Part shown: piece by piece, positions 13,291 to 25,027 of the stretch
How the letters are laid out: each line of letters starts with the position of its first letter
How positions within the stretch are numbered: position 1 is the first letter of the stretch
From: Cinclus cinclus
Taxonomy: Eukaryota > Chordata > Aves > Passeriformes > Cinclidae
Assembly (NCBI RefSeq): GCF_963662255.1
Contig: NC_085053.1
Location: 186,001 to 250,000 of the forward strand
Length of the DNA: 64,000 bases
Direction of reading: 5' to 3'
Made by a program: the position numbers and the translations under genes
Notes under the pieces: model-generated
The model's database searches: none
What the model was told of the DNA's origin: nothing
The model's input: only the letters and a program-made list of their open reading frames with translations

Positions 13291-16200
13291 CTGCAGGAAG
13301 AAAGAAGCATGAAAGCCGTGTCAGATTGCTCAGAAAGCTGAGGGGCTGTTTGTGTCCAGGAGACAGGACACAACTGAAATTTGAATTTCCTCCCAAATAA
13401 CCAAACTGATGCAAATAAAAAGGAAACTCATCCCTTCCTTTTCTAGCAGACCCAACTCTTCATTTCATTTGGCTCTTAAAAAGATGGCATGCCAGAAAAA
13501 AAAAAAAAAAAGGGGGAAAACTTGCTTTTCCTTCCCATCTTTCTGCCAAGCGAAATCCTATGAAGTACTGATTATCAAAGAGTAAATTAAAAGTGAAGGT
13601 ACTCAGCATCATTTTAGATTTTGGTCCTATATATTTTTAATGGATTTTTTGTTTTTAACAATAATAAGATGGATTTCAATCATTTGTAAGACATGGGAAC
13701 ATTTAAGGCACTCATTGCTAGCAAAGGCAAAACCATCAATGTAAAACTTTAAGGAGCAGAAAGAGAATAATGATTAATAAGCAATTTGTTCTTTCACAGT
13801 AAGCCTTTTTGAAATAATGATGAAATTGAATTCTGTGATGGAAATTTTTGCATTCTCATCATGTCAAAAATACCTATACAAAAGAACAAATGAAGCCATA
13901 AACCTACTAATGGCCTGGTACATTAAATATGGAAGAAATTGTGCTGACTGAATTATGAAAAGTGGTTAGAGAAAAAAATATTTTGAGCGAAAACTTCCTT
14001 ACAACTTCATGCAGAAAGTTCAGAAGGTGAGGTAAACTTATTCCCAGTGTGAACAATTTGAAGCATAAACCTTTGCTTCCCAGAGCTGCACAAGGTGTTT
14101 ACTTGGTAAATAATGGACATGAAAATGGGAGTTCCAGCCAGGTTGAATTGTATTTTCTGTCATTCCTTGAGGTCTGGATCCAAACTTTCCACTTCATCCC
14201 CATCCTCAGAACCCAAAGCACACACAGCAAAAATTCTTTACCTCTTTTGGAGCATCAGCTTGTATAAAGTCAGAATAAATCTTTTGGGCTTTTGAGGCGA
14301 TCTTGGTGGAGGATCTGGTTTTCTTGAAGTCCTCACAGGCCAGCCAGAACTCCACATTCTCCTCACTGAACTCAGACTTTAAAAATGTCCGAAAAGCTGC
14401 CAGGCCCTCTGGGGAAAATGCATCACATAGTGGGGTCAAGGACAGCTGAAAGGCCAGTGCAATTTATGTGTGTGTATGCTCACACGTGTGTATATTTCTA
14501 TTTCTATCTATTTCTATTTCTATTTATTTCTATTTCTATCTATTTCTATTTCTATTTCTATTTCTATTTCTATTTCTATTTCTATTTCTATTTCTATTTT
14601 TCTATTTCTATTTTTCTATTTCTATTATTTCTATTTCTATTTCTATTTACATTATGTGTCTAGTGTAACCTATGTATCTGCCATTTCTTTACATGTCCAC
14701 CAGCAGTCAAATTTGAAAAGCTGGTGCAGGGGAAATAAGTAAGAGATTAAATTATAGTGCTGATAAGGGGACTACTAAGAGAACTTGCTGGTGAGTTGCC
14801 AACTAAGGATTGCTCCCACAAGCTGCCTGCAGTGGTTTGATATCTTTAGTGTTGATACATTTGTTAAAAGGTTTGTTAAAATCAGAGATTTGAGGCTGAG
14901 CCCCGGGTTGAGGAGCAAATAGAAATGTATGCCACACTGTGCACGTATGCTTCCCTCACAGCTGAGGTTCCCAAACGAGACTTTCCAAATCCTTCCTTGC
15001 AAGGAAAGATCAAGACTTGGATGAAAGATGGACTCCTTGTTACTTCTTTGTTGTTTTTTTTGTTATTTTCTTTTTCCACTTTGAAGGGGAAAAAATGGAA
15101 CAAAGATTTGTTTGGAAGAAATTGTTTCAAAGTGAATCCAAATCACAAGCTCTGTGTAAAGGAAGCTGGGAGTACCCAAATTTAATTGTGTTAGTCAAGT
15201 TAATGCTATCCAGGAACAGTGTGGAGGCACCCCAGGGTCCAGGCCACAACATTACTGCTGGGAAGTGGGGCAGGGGCAAGGAAATTTCCAAGTCGCTTGT
15301 GGTTTGTGGTGTCAGGTCTGTAGAAATTACATTTCTAGGAGAAGTGACTTTAGACATGTCATTTTTCATTTGACTGGAAGCCACTGCACAAAACACACAT
15401 TTCTCAGGAATGCCCAAGAAAATGTTTGTGGTTCTTTTTGTGTAAAAACTTATGAAAAATGAAACCATTGCAAGGGGAATTTAGCAGTCACCTTAATAAA
15501 AACTATTTCATAGCATTTCTGCCTGCCCCTGAGCACTGGCCAGAAGGAATATTGTGTTTGCAGCTTGGACAAACCTCTCAGGACAGCAGCTCACCCCCCT
15601 CCAGCAACAGCTCTGGTAGGTTCAGGGCTCCTGGGGAGCAGTGTGAAATGTTTGGCAACTGGGATGACAAATGCTTTAAAATCACATTTATTTTTTATAT
15701 CACTTCTTACCTTTATTGGCCAGGACTGTATCCATAGACTCAGACCAGGCCATGGTTTCCCCAGCATTTGACCTGTGGAAACAACACCTACCCCTGAAAA
15801 TAGCATTGTGGTCTTTGCCCTGTGCAGCCTGGGGTGGCTGAGAACTTGGGAGAGGGGCCAGCCACTCATCCTGCCTGCACTCCACATGGAAAAAATGGGA
15901 TATTGGCTCTGCTGACCTGCTTATTCACCCTGGTAACACTCGTAATGCTTGCAGCTGCTGGAGCTCCCATAAAGCATAGGAATGTTCTAGAGAGTGTGCT
16001 GAATTTCTTCTCAAGTTCAAAAGGATGAGGCATTAACTTATATTATATTCCAAGCCCTTTTTGCTTGGAATGACTGGGATTATCTAAAATGTTACTAGGC
16101 TAACACTAGTAGGAAACATGGGTCTAAAACGAGCTGCTCAGTGATATAAATAATTGAGTAAATTCATAGTTTTGGCTCTTCCCCTGCAACTTGCTGTAGG

Positions 16201-17137
16201 CTTCTGCTAGATATGAAGGAAAACAGTGTTCTGTATAAGATATTGCCAGTTTTCTTAACACAAAACTAAAAACAAACTAAAACACTTCAGCACAAAAAAA
16301 AAAAATCCCGAGCGCTCCCAAGTTCTGTAAAGAACACTTGATGTTCCTAAGGGGGCTCTGAGGTATCAAAACCCTGCTATCTGAATTGTAGAGGCTGGTT
16401 TGAGAGCTGTGTTCCACAACAACTTCTCAGCATCACCGGAGTGGTGTTTTCTAATTGCAAATTTATATAACAGTGTCAGGATATTACATGGCTGTAGCTA
16501 CAATTCTCACAAGGAATGGAGGCAGTGACACCTTAAGCAAATAAGTTTTTGGTAGCTCTCCATTTACTTGTATCCAGAGTGAAAAAATGGTATTTAAGTA
16601 AGAAAAAAATTGTGCATTTTAATAATTATATACAAACACATACATGAGGGAAGCTGGAGTGCAAATATAGTAAGCCTATGATAACACAAATGAAAACTGA
16701 ACATAACGTTATGTTGTACTTTGTGAGACATCATGTGATGATGGAATTAATCAGCAAAGAATTTGTTTTAGCAACAATAATAAACTTTTATCAAATATAT
16801 AACATGTTTTCAGGATTTTTTATTAAACGTTTATTAGCTTTCTTGTCAAGCAAAAAAGCAAAATGAAAGAACAGGATGAACCAGACAGTTTTGCTTCTTG
16901 TTCTTATGGGTAATATTGGTTAATATTTACTCACCACTCATAGAATGATCTCACTGACCATGTGGGATTTACTTGGATGGGAATGGCAAGCAGAATTGAC
17001 AACAGGGAATCAGAATAGTCATATCCCCTTCAAAAGGGGAAGGAAAAAGCTGTACAGGTTACTCAAACTTGGTCATCCCGTCACACAAATCTCCTACAAT
17101 TAAAATAGCCATAAACAGCAACTCACTTCACTGGCAT
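13087..17137 (-). CDS. RGS21: RGS21, regulator of G-protein signalling 21 (4 coding exons)
   Basis: R4-type RGS protein consisting of little more than an RGS box. It is expected to act as a cytoplasmic GTPase-activating protein for Gi/o- and Gq-class alpha subunits; the mammalian gene is expressed in taste and other chemosensory cells. The predicted product is 147 aa, against 152 in human as I recall. Coding exons on the minus strand are 17127-17137 (MPVK), 15711-15772, 14242-14408 and 13087-13290, with phases 2, 1 and 0. The RGS box spans about residues 19-135. It contains [20 protein letters not shown], then NIDF, an Asn in QNISEP at the Gα-contact position (Asn128 of RGS4), and [10 protein letters not shown]. 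The C-terminus WLPFL is the signature that separates RGS21 from RGS1, RGS2 and RGS13. The start is at MPVK, which matches the mammalian N-terminus, but the following Cys-Cys-Phe-Tyr-Arg segment is absent because the donor lies earlier. RGS18 is upstream in the same orientation. Confidence 0.9.
14242..14408 (-). CDS. RGS21: RGS21 coding exon 3 (RGS-box core)
   Basis: 167 nt between a TTTTCCCCAG acceptor and a GAG|GTAAAG donor. It encodes [20 protein letters not shown] and continues to DAPKE. Length and phase are identical to the equivalent exons of RGS18 and RGS4 in this window. Confidence 0.95.
14493..14649. repeat. (TTTCTA)n hexanucleotide array in RGS21 intron
   Basis: About 155 bp of imperfect TATTTC units with occasional TATC, TATTT and TTTTTC interruptions. 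It lies in the intron before RGS21 exon 3, ending about 84 nt upstream of that exon's acceptor. On the transcribed strand it reads as AGAAAT units. Long Phe-Tyr and Ile-Ser open frames across it are artefacts. Confidence 0.95.
15711..15772 (-). CDS. RGS21: RGS21 coding exon 2
   Basis: 62 nt between a TTTCCACAG acceptor and an AAAG|GTAAGA donor. It encodes [20 protein letters not shown], matching the human segment just before the RGS box closely. It enters at phase 2 and leaves at phase 1, like the 62-nt exons of RGS4 and RGS18. Confidence 0.92.
17127..17137 (-). CDS. RGS21: RGS21 coding exon 1 (11 nt of coding sequence)
   Basis: ATGCCAGTGAA followed by a perfect GTGAGT donor. Joined to exon 2 it gives MPVKSNAGET, with the first four residues identical to mammalian RGS21. 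If the donor were not used, translation would meet TGA right after MPVK, so splicing here is required for this start. An alternative start inside exon 2 (MAWSESMD) is possible. Confidence 0.7.
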
Positions 17138-17369
17138 TTTTTGTTCCGCTGTTTGTCTGTCTGTCTCAGGGAAGGCAGAGTTTCCTTTTCTGACTGATCT
17201 TCAAGCTGAAGGCAATGTGACATCAGGAACAATACAGTTCGCATGTGAATAACCAAGCAGGACAAAGCACACTGACCAACCGTTATCAACATTTTCTTTA
17301 AAATTATTTCTTTCAGAAACCTAGTCTATTTTTAAACTGTGCCACTCTTACCTAGCAGTGACCATAAAG

Positions 17370-17546
17370 ATAAGGACAGGGGGCAATGGCAGCACATTCC
17401 TGCCCAGGGTCAGGGAGGTGGAGCAGGTCCAGAGAAGGGCAGCAGATGCTGGGAGGAGCTGGAGCACAGGGCTGATGAGGACCTCTGAGGGACCTGGGGT
17501 GTTCAGTCCCGAGAAAAGCCCCAGAGGGGACCTTGTTGCTGCCTAG
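17370..17546 (+). mobile_element. CR1 LINE fragment
   Basis: The text GGAGCAGGTCCAGAGAAGGG, followed by GGAGCTGGAGCACAGG, GACCTGGGGTGTTCAG and GAGAAAAGCCCCAGAGG, is characteristic of the conserved 3' portion of avian CR1. It is truncated at both ends and inserted just upstream of RGS21 exon 1, antisense to the gene. Confidence 0.85.
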
Positions 17547-20010
17547 ACTTGGCTGAGAAGGGATTGTAGCCAGCTGCTGGTCTGTGTAATTTGTCTCTTG
17601 CTCTAGATAATTGTTCTGTCATCCCCAGCTCTTTGTTTTCTCTATAGCCCTTGCTGTCCCTCACTCTCCTGAACAAGCATCCTTACTGATTGATTTCTTG
17701 TCTGCCTCCAAATCTTGTCCGGAAGCCAAATCCTTTACTCAGATTACCCAGATTCCTGGTTCTCAATGTCTCCATTTGGCATAAACTCCCAGTGGTTCAG
17801 GAACTGGGATCCCAGCTGTCCCAGCTTGCAGACTTAAGGATTTGTGTTTTCTCACTTAAAGTATTTTACACCTATTAGAGCAACCTTAGGAGCTTAGGTC
17901 CCATTTGATTTTCCTCTATGGTACAGCCATGAGCAAAGCTGCCTCCTGCCTGCCTGAGAACAACTTTATATTTTAGTCAAGTCCATCTTCTAAGGTCAGA
18001 AAGAAAACCCCATCTTTCACCCTCTGCAATGTTAAGAGGTTTTCTTTACCCTTACCTTTTGCAGGTGTGTAAAAAGTTTCAGACCAATCTATTTGATGAA
18101 CTTCACGTGGGACAAAAAAAAATTCAGTGAATCTGGTCAATTGTGCTGCAGGAAGATGAAATCAGATGGAAACAGATATGGAGAGGTGCATTACTGTGAC
18201 GAGCAGGAGAATGGAACTGTCTTGCAGGAGAAGAATGAAAGACCAGTTTGTCTCTAAAATGAAAGCAGAGAGGAGCTATGATTGCTTTCTGAATACACCT
18301 GGTGAGGAAAAAAATATTTTAGCATAATGGTTATACTGGCAAAAGAAAAAATGTGTATAAGTAGCCAGTGAACAAATGCAGACTGAAAACCAGAATAAGT
18401 CATCACAAACTGTTGTTTTTTACAGTCTTCCAGTAGAATTTTTGCTCTCTCTATTCCTCTGTACGTTGAAGATAGAGCTTCATGTATTTATGAGATTATT
18501 TTAAATTGTTGTCTTCATTAATAGAACACTAGAAATGATAACCTAAGATGCCCTTTTAGTCCCACACATTACTAAAAAAATTCCTGGCAGCAAAATATTA
18601 ATCCTTTCTGTAACTCCTTAGCTTTGCATCTGCTTGCTTCTGAATATTAAAGCAGAAGAACAGAAATGTTAATTGTCATCATTTCTGCCGTGATTCTTCT
18701 TTTGTTTAATTGGTTATTGTCTCTTATTTCCAGAGTACATCTTGTGTACCAGAGGGGTCCAAAAGCCTTTCGTGCATTGTGCTGAGAATGACTTCAGCAT
18801 CTTACAGCTGGGGAAAGAAACTTTGAGCACCTGCATTGGCATCAAATCCTTTGTGCCTGATTCAGTCCCAGGTTTGAGCTTTGGTAAAAGGGAATAAACA
18901 TAATACAAAATCCAAACAATATTTATCTGTGGAGCTTCTGGCCAGGCAGACTGTAAACAGCTACAATTTGAATTTTTTAACAGTGTCATGCCAGAAAAGT
19001 CAGTCCAGTTGTGAGAACAGAGGTGACACCAAATTAGGCAACTCATAATTCATGGCTGGCTCAATTAATTTCTTAATGTTTACCCTGTGTCTAATCCCAG
19101 TGGTTCTGCTCCTCACCAACCTTAGAACTGTGACCATAAATTGATTTATTTTGCTTTTTTAAAAGAAGTATTATCATTGTTATATCATAGTTCCATTGTT
19201 ATAACATAGTTCTATTAAGTCCTGTGAAACTATGAGAGGGAAGGTTGAATACTCATGCTTAATTTTTCTTAATATCATCAGGTTATATACATTTATTTCA
19301 AAACAAAATTCCAGATAGTGCCACCCATGTGTTTTTAAAATTTCTACTTAACAGCCTTTTATCTGAATGAAGCACACATGAACATCTCTTCAAGATTTTT
19401 CAGGACTGATGGATGTTTTTCAAGACAGTCTTAGCAGCTACAGAGCTATGCTAAAAGCCAGGAATATTCTAGCACACACAATAACTGGATGGATGCAGTC
19501 AGATTGATTTTGCATTCTTTGGGGTACTGCTCACAATCCACAAAAGCACAAAGAAGTTGTGAGGGACTCTTAATCACTCTACAACATTCTATCAGCAACT
19601 GCTCAGTCTGTGCAAGCTGAAAATATTTCAGGTACACAGTTTCACAGGTTAATAGAGTTGTTGTGATATTTGTACTGGGGCAATGAAAATAAGTTCACTG
19701 ACCAAAGTCAGGCACAGCCACTCCTTCCCATAGAAACCAGCTGGTTTGTATTCCTCTGTATTTCTTCTGCACTTCCTCTGCTTGGAACTTAATGGAAAGT
19801 GTCAGTGTCTGGAAAGAAACTCTGATATTTCATTGAAATGTCATAAGGAGAAAAAGTGATCTTTGTATTAAAACAAGTGCATCAGCTGCTTGTGCAGGGT
19901 GTTGGCTATTCATAATGAACAGCATCAAGCAAACAAAAGGAAATATGAATATGTAGTAGAGATGGGCTGGAAATTGCACATAGAATTAGTGCTAAACTTT
20001 TTGTGACTCT

Positions 20011-20063
20011 GGCCCCAGCTGACACTGCTGGCCCCAGTTGACACTGCTGGCCCTAGCTGACAC
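20011..20063. repeat. 19-bp tandem repeat, about 2.8 copies
   Basis: Units GGCCCCAGCTGACACTGCT, GGCCCCAGTTGACACTGCT and a partial GGCCCTAGCTGACAC follow head to tail. Each contains a CAGCTG/CAGTTG E-box-like core or near match. Confidence 0.9.
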
Positions 20064-20611
20064 ACACAGGAACAGCTTCAGTTCACTCATAGCTGGGGCT
20101 GGACCTGCAGGGTCACTCAGCCCTTACCTGCTCAGCTAATTAGCTAATTGCAGGGTATTTTTATCTGTCAGACCTGAGGCTTAACCTTTCAGTAACTCTG
20201 AGGAGTGGGCTATGGATTTCTGAGTCCTCTGCCTTTGATGGCACGGGAGAGCTGAAACTCGAGGAAAGGGGATGTGGCTCTGACTGAACATTCCCAACTT
20301 TGCCAGGATTACTTGCTAAGGAGTCCTGATTTATTAAGTATTTAAATCTCCAGAACTTTAGGCTCACAGCTTGACTTTTACTGATGTTCACCTTTTATTC
20401 TTTAACTACCTTTAAGCATTAGTTTCACTGAATTATCTTCCTTTATGAAAAGCTATTGGCTGTTGAGAGGTATAAGGTCTGTCATTTTTTGTTCCTCTGA
20501 CCTGGATACTAATCACAATAAAGCAATGCCACATATTCAAACCATTGGTTTATTTTCCTAAGAAATAATTTCCATTTACATATCTTCCTAAAAGGGCTGC
20601 CTTGTACTCAC

Positions 20612-20857
20612 CTGAGCACAAAGCAGGAAAAGCTCACGCTGTCCAATGGATGTGCTGGTGTTTCCCTGAATCAGGTCCAGTGTGTTAATGCTCCTCAGCA
20701 CCTGGCCTCTGTTAATTCCATTCCATGGAGAGATTTGCTTGGGTACTGCTGGCTTATACAAGGTAACCTCAGCAGAACAAAAAGTTGATGTCCTGATCGT
20801 GAAGCCCATGGGGACTTGGGTGCATCCCTTATGTTGGGAGAAGCCAACATGATCCAA
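20612..20857 (-). other. Open frame with consensus splice donor, unrecognised
   Basis: A minus-strand frame opening with MDHVGFSQ runs about 80 codons and ends at a strong donor CTCAG|GTGAGT (GT at 20611-20610). It lies between RGS18 and RGS21 in gene orientation. I do not recognise the peptide. The donor phase is 0, which would not fit RGS21 exon 2 (phase 2) as coding, so at best it could be an untranslated 5' exon. It may be chance. Confidence 0.15.
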
Positions 20858-23519
20858 CTACTGCTGGCATCCTAAGAACATGGAAACACCTGTCCCACAG
20901 GGATGCAAATACACCTTAATCACAGCACTATGGAAATGCCATCTTCCCACAGCATGGCACAGCATGGGCAAATCACAAAATAGCTGATTTTTTTCCATGT
21001 GAATAACTCTGTGCGCCTTCACTCTGCCATAGAGTTGTTTTGCATAAGAAAATGAGCTGTTATTTTCCATCCAAGCAAACTATACCCTTCAGGTGAAGTG
21101 CTTTGATTTCAAGAACAATCAGTCAAAATATTTTACAGCACCCTGGGCTCCTCATAGTCAGGATTTCCAAGTGCTGTACAATCACAAACCTCCACTGGAA
21201 AAGAACTGGAAACAATTCTCAAGAAAATGTGCAACTAGGGAAAACTGGAGTAGAATTAGCTGCAGAAATTTAAAATGAGACCACAAAGCTGTGAAGAAAC
21301 AAGAGTGTCTTAATCATGTGCAAATTTTATGGTGAAGAAATGAGAGTTCAGAGTTTTCCACTTTAGGCTTCAGCCTTATCTTCTGTCCTGTTTAAAAACT
21401 CGCAAATGGCTGCTGTAGGACTGTGTTTCATACTAGTTAATTTTAGTTACCTCTCATGGAAGAAGGCAATGGTAGAGGCTAGATTTTGAATCTGGGAGTC
21501 CAGACAATTTCCTGTAAAGCATAAGGGAGAATTAGAAGGAGGTTACACAAACAGATTCTATTTAGGAAAGGAGAGAGAAAAGCTTTGGTAGTAAACCAGA
21601 GAGAGCTTTTGTGAGACCAGCCCTATGTGATCAGAGAAAAAGAAATGGAAGATAGCCACACATTAACGAGGAAAAAAGCAAAAATGGAAGCAAGCTTGGG
21701 TGGTAGATAGAGGAAATGCATTTTTTATCTTTGGCACAGAGCCACACAGGAGCTTAAAGAGCATTTGATTGAGGCATTTGACTAAAATGCAAAGAACAGA
21801 GTGGGATCTGGAACAGGCAGATGAGCAAGGCGTAAATTCATGAGTGTATGAATCACTGATGAGAGGAAGGTGATTTTCTGCAATTTTTTTCTCAGCTGAG
21901 GTCTTTGGCAGCATGTGTGGAAAGGAGAGGGAGCTGCATTCACAGCAGTAGCTAATTAAGGCAGGCTGAGCAGCTGGGGACAAGGAAAGAAGAAAATGAT
22001 CTGCTGTTTGAGTCACTTAATGTAGCATGTGAAAGCATGTAAGAGCCATGTTATTGAGTACCTGCTTCACTGGAAGATGGAAATCAGTCTTCTTCTGTGA
22101 GATTCATTGTCTTAGATTTCATTCTTGCTTCTTGTCAGCTGAAAAATCAGTCAAGTTGTCTTTTGTTCAATAACAAATCCACAACCCAAAGAAGATATTT
22201 GGTCCTGTGTATTTCCACCTCCCTCAAATTAAACAAGAACAGCAGATTACAATTCAGCCAATTTAAAGCATCTAATTAGACTGAAGTGCTGAAACAGGAG
22301 GCAAACCTTTGTGCCACACAAGTCAGCAGATTGTTTCCTTCATGCTTTGTGCCTTGAGGCTTCACCTATGTAAGGAGTAAAGTGCAGTGTTTGGGTAGGG
22401 CAAGTTATTGTGTTGACCGGAGGAATATTTTGGGAGCTCTTGCTGAGCCCTGAATGGCACATATAAATATACAAAGCTGCTACATGAAACAATCTCCAGT
22501 GAAAGCACTTCCCAACGAGCTTTATATATGTATTATTTGCATGAGGGCAGCTCAGCAAGAGGATTTACATAACTGTGGCACGGACTCTGCCAAAACTAGA
22601 GAAGCCTGACTGTGTTCTCTGGTACTGCCCTAAAGTTCTGTGCTGTAAATACATCTGTGCAGGGCCAGTCCTGAGTCTGATCAATCCTGGAACAGCATCC
22701 CAGACTTGTACTAAATCCATGCCTAGTTCATCCTCAGGACTGCAGCACAGCACTAAATAGTAGAGTGCTCATTTTATCTCACTGAAAAGAGTCCTAGAAA
22801 ATAAAAAAACCCTTTGCCAGATAATTATGTTATTTTGGTTTATCTTTGTGTCCTTTCCTTCCTTTCTCTGAGTTTATCTTGACTTTCATTTTTACAGTAG
22901 TTCCCATGGCATTAGTCTGCTGTAAATTTAGCTAGGGTTCATAATTATCTTTGGAAAACACACATGCATAAATAGCTACCAGGAGTATCTTATTTGTTTG
23001 TTTTCATTACAAAGCTCATAAGAGGGTCTAACACTGTCAGTACTGCAGACTGATGGGTTTGAGGAAGGCCTCCCTGAAGATAAGCAAAATTTTCCATGTG
23101 TCTGTGAAATGAAATAAAGGGCACCTGCTGACTTCTGTTTATCATTGCAGAGCCTTCTGACTAACAGCTGGGCAATTGCTAGCAGGAAAGACTTAGGGTA
23201 CTATATTTGTCATTTTGTTGGATTTTGGAACACTATTAAATACATGGGTTTTTTCATGTCTTTCCTTCATGGCAGTCCATCCCAGATACAGATCCTCCAC
23301 TGATATGGAGGGATATAATCACACCAGGGCAGAATTTAGCTGCAAGTGTGAAGATCCCATGTGTGTGTGGCAACAAACCCAGTGCCAACACTCAGGTGAG
23401 GCTGTTCTCAAACCTGTTCCCTTCCTCCAGCAAGGATCCCAGTACCTGACACAGAAACATGCACTTTTTAAATACCTGAGAAGTGGCATTCAGACACTGT
23501 TGGGGATACTGGAGAGTTC

Positions 23520-23735
23520 CTCATCACAGAATCCTCAGGGCTGGAAGAGACCTTCAAGATGCAGTCCCACCATTAACCTTCCCCACCCACAGTCCCCTCC
23601 CAAGCAGCACAGCTCTGGGACTCTGCCAGACACCGTGACCCCATTACCTCCCTGAGCTCATCCTGGTGCCTGGCCATTCTTACAGAGAGAAAATCCCTGT
23701 GCCCAGGTCCTGACTGCTTCCACTGTCAGAAAGAG
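23520..23735 (-). mobile_element. CR1 LINE 3' fragment
   Basis: It begins with the reverse complement of the CR1 3' end (CACAGAATCCTCAGGGCTGG, then AAGAGACCTTCAAGAT) and continues with CR1-like text including CTCATCCTGGTGCCTGGCCA. It is 5'-truncated, as is usual for CR1. Confidence 0.85.
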
Positions 23736-25027
23736 CCTATGCCTGGGGCTTTGAGATCAGGGAGGGTGATGAATAAACCAGCAGGGATCATCATTACAAA
23801 TGCGTTTCCTCTCTGCTCCCCAGGTAAAGGTAAGAGCTTGGAGTGGCTCCTGGGTCACTGATGTCCTGGGTCACAGATGAGTTTGGATCTCTGTGCACAG
23901 TAACAATTTCATTAATGTGGCAGTGACTGCAGCTAGAATTGAACTCTAGGTGAAGTCTTCACATCTTCCTCATCAATGTACTGATGATAAAACAAATTCT
24001 GACAACTGTTTTAGCAGATCGTATTTATTGGAAGTTAATAGAGCAGACAGGGAAAGCTGCCAGACCCAGCGGTTCATGTACACCCCAAATTAACAATGAA
24101 CACAAAAGTCCCATCCTCAGGAACTGCTCTTCTTCTCTTTCACCATTTACAGAAAGGGAAGGGAAAGGGAGAAAGCTTAAATTCCACAAGAAGCAACTTC
24201 ATGTACAAGCCATAGTTACAGATAAATCCTACAGCCCCTTCCTAAACTGAACCAATGTTTAAGGTTTTAAGAACTGCCTTAAGCTTCAAGGTATGTCTGC
24301 ATCAACTGTGAAAGAAAAGGACAGAATGACTATGTGTGCTGACTATAAAAAATATGTCTGTGTTTGATAGTAAAGAAATAAAAAAGATTTCTCCTTCCTC
24401 TTCCATAACCCATGACCAGTGGAACTGAAAGTTCTCTGCCTGAGTCCAAGGGCTGTTAATTTTCAGACACATATTCAAAATAAAAGGCAGAAAAATAAAT
24501 AGAACAAAGTTTTGTAACAAAGTTGGTATACCACAACTATTTATAAATAAAAGTAGAAATATTTTTTATATATATACATAGACATGACCTGGTACTTAAG
24601 GATACACATTGTGTTAAAACAGCATTCTTGGCCCTTTGTTGCTGCTCATTTAGCTGCAAAAAAAGTTAGAATACATGTATTTGATGCCAAAACTTATATA
24701 TGGCATAACTTAAAAGTAGAGAACAGACATGTGGAGTAAGAAAAATGTACCCCCCAAATACTAAATAGATACTTTTATGTTCCTCAAAATAGGCAATGGC
24801 TACACTTTAATGATAGATTTAATTATGCAGTGCCTTTACTTAAAATTCATGTAACTTTGCATTATACCTAATAATGTTCCTGTGTGTTTTACAGTATGAG
24901 AAAATACCACAAATTCTCTGTGCTTAGTGTAGGAAATATTGCAAAAACATAAATACGTGCAAAGACTGGGTACAGAGATTCTAACTGTGATGAAACCCTG
25001 GCCTAAATGGTACAGGCACAGGATACA

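Noticed and set aside
14385..14742. Open frames rich in Phe-Tyr or Ile-Ser repeats
   Set aside because: They are translations of the (TTTCTA)n array, which has no stop in several frames. There is no protein evidence beyond the repeat.
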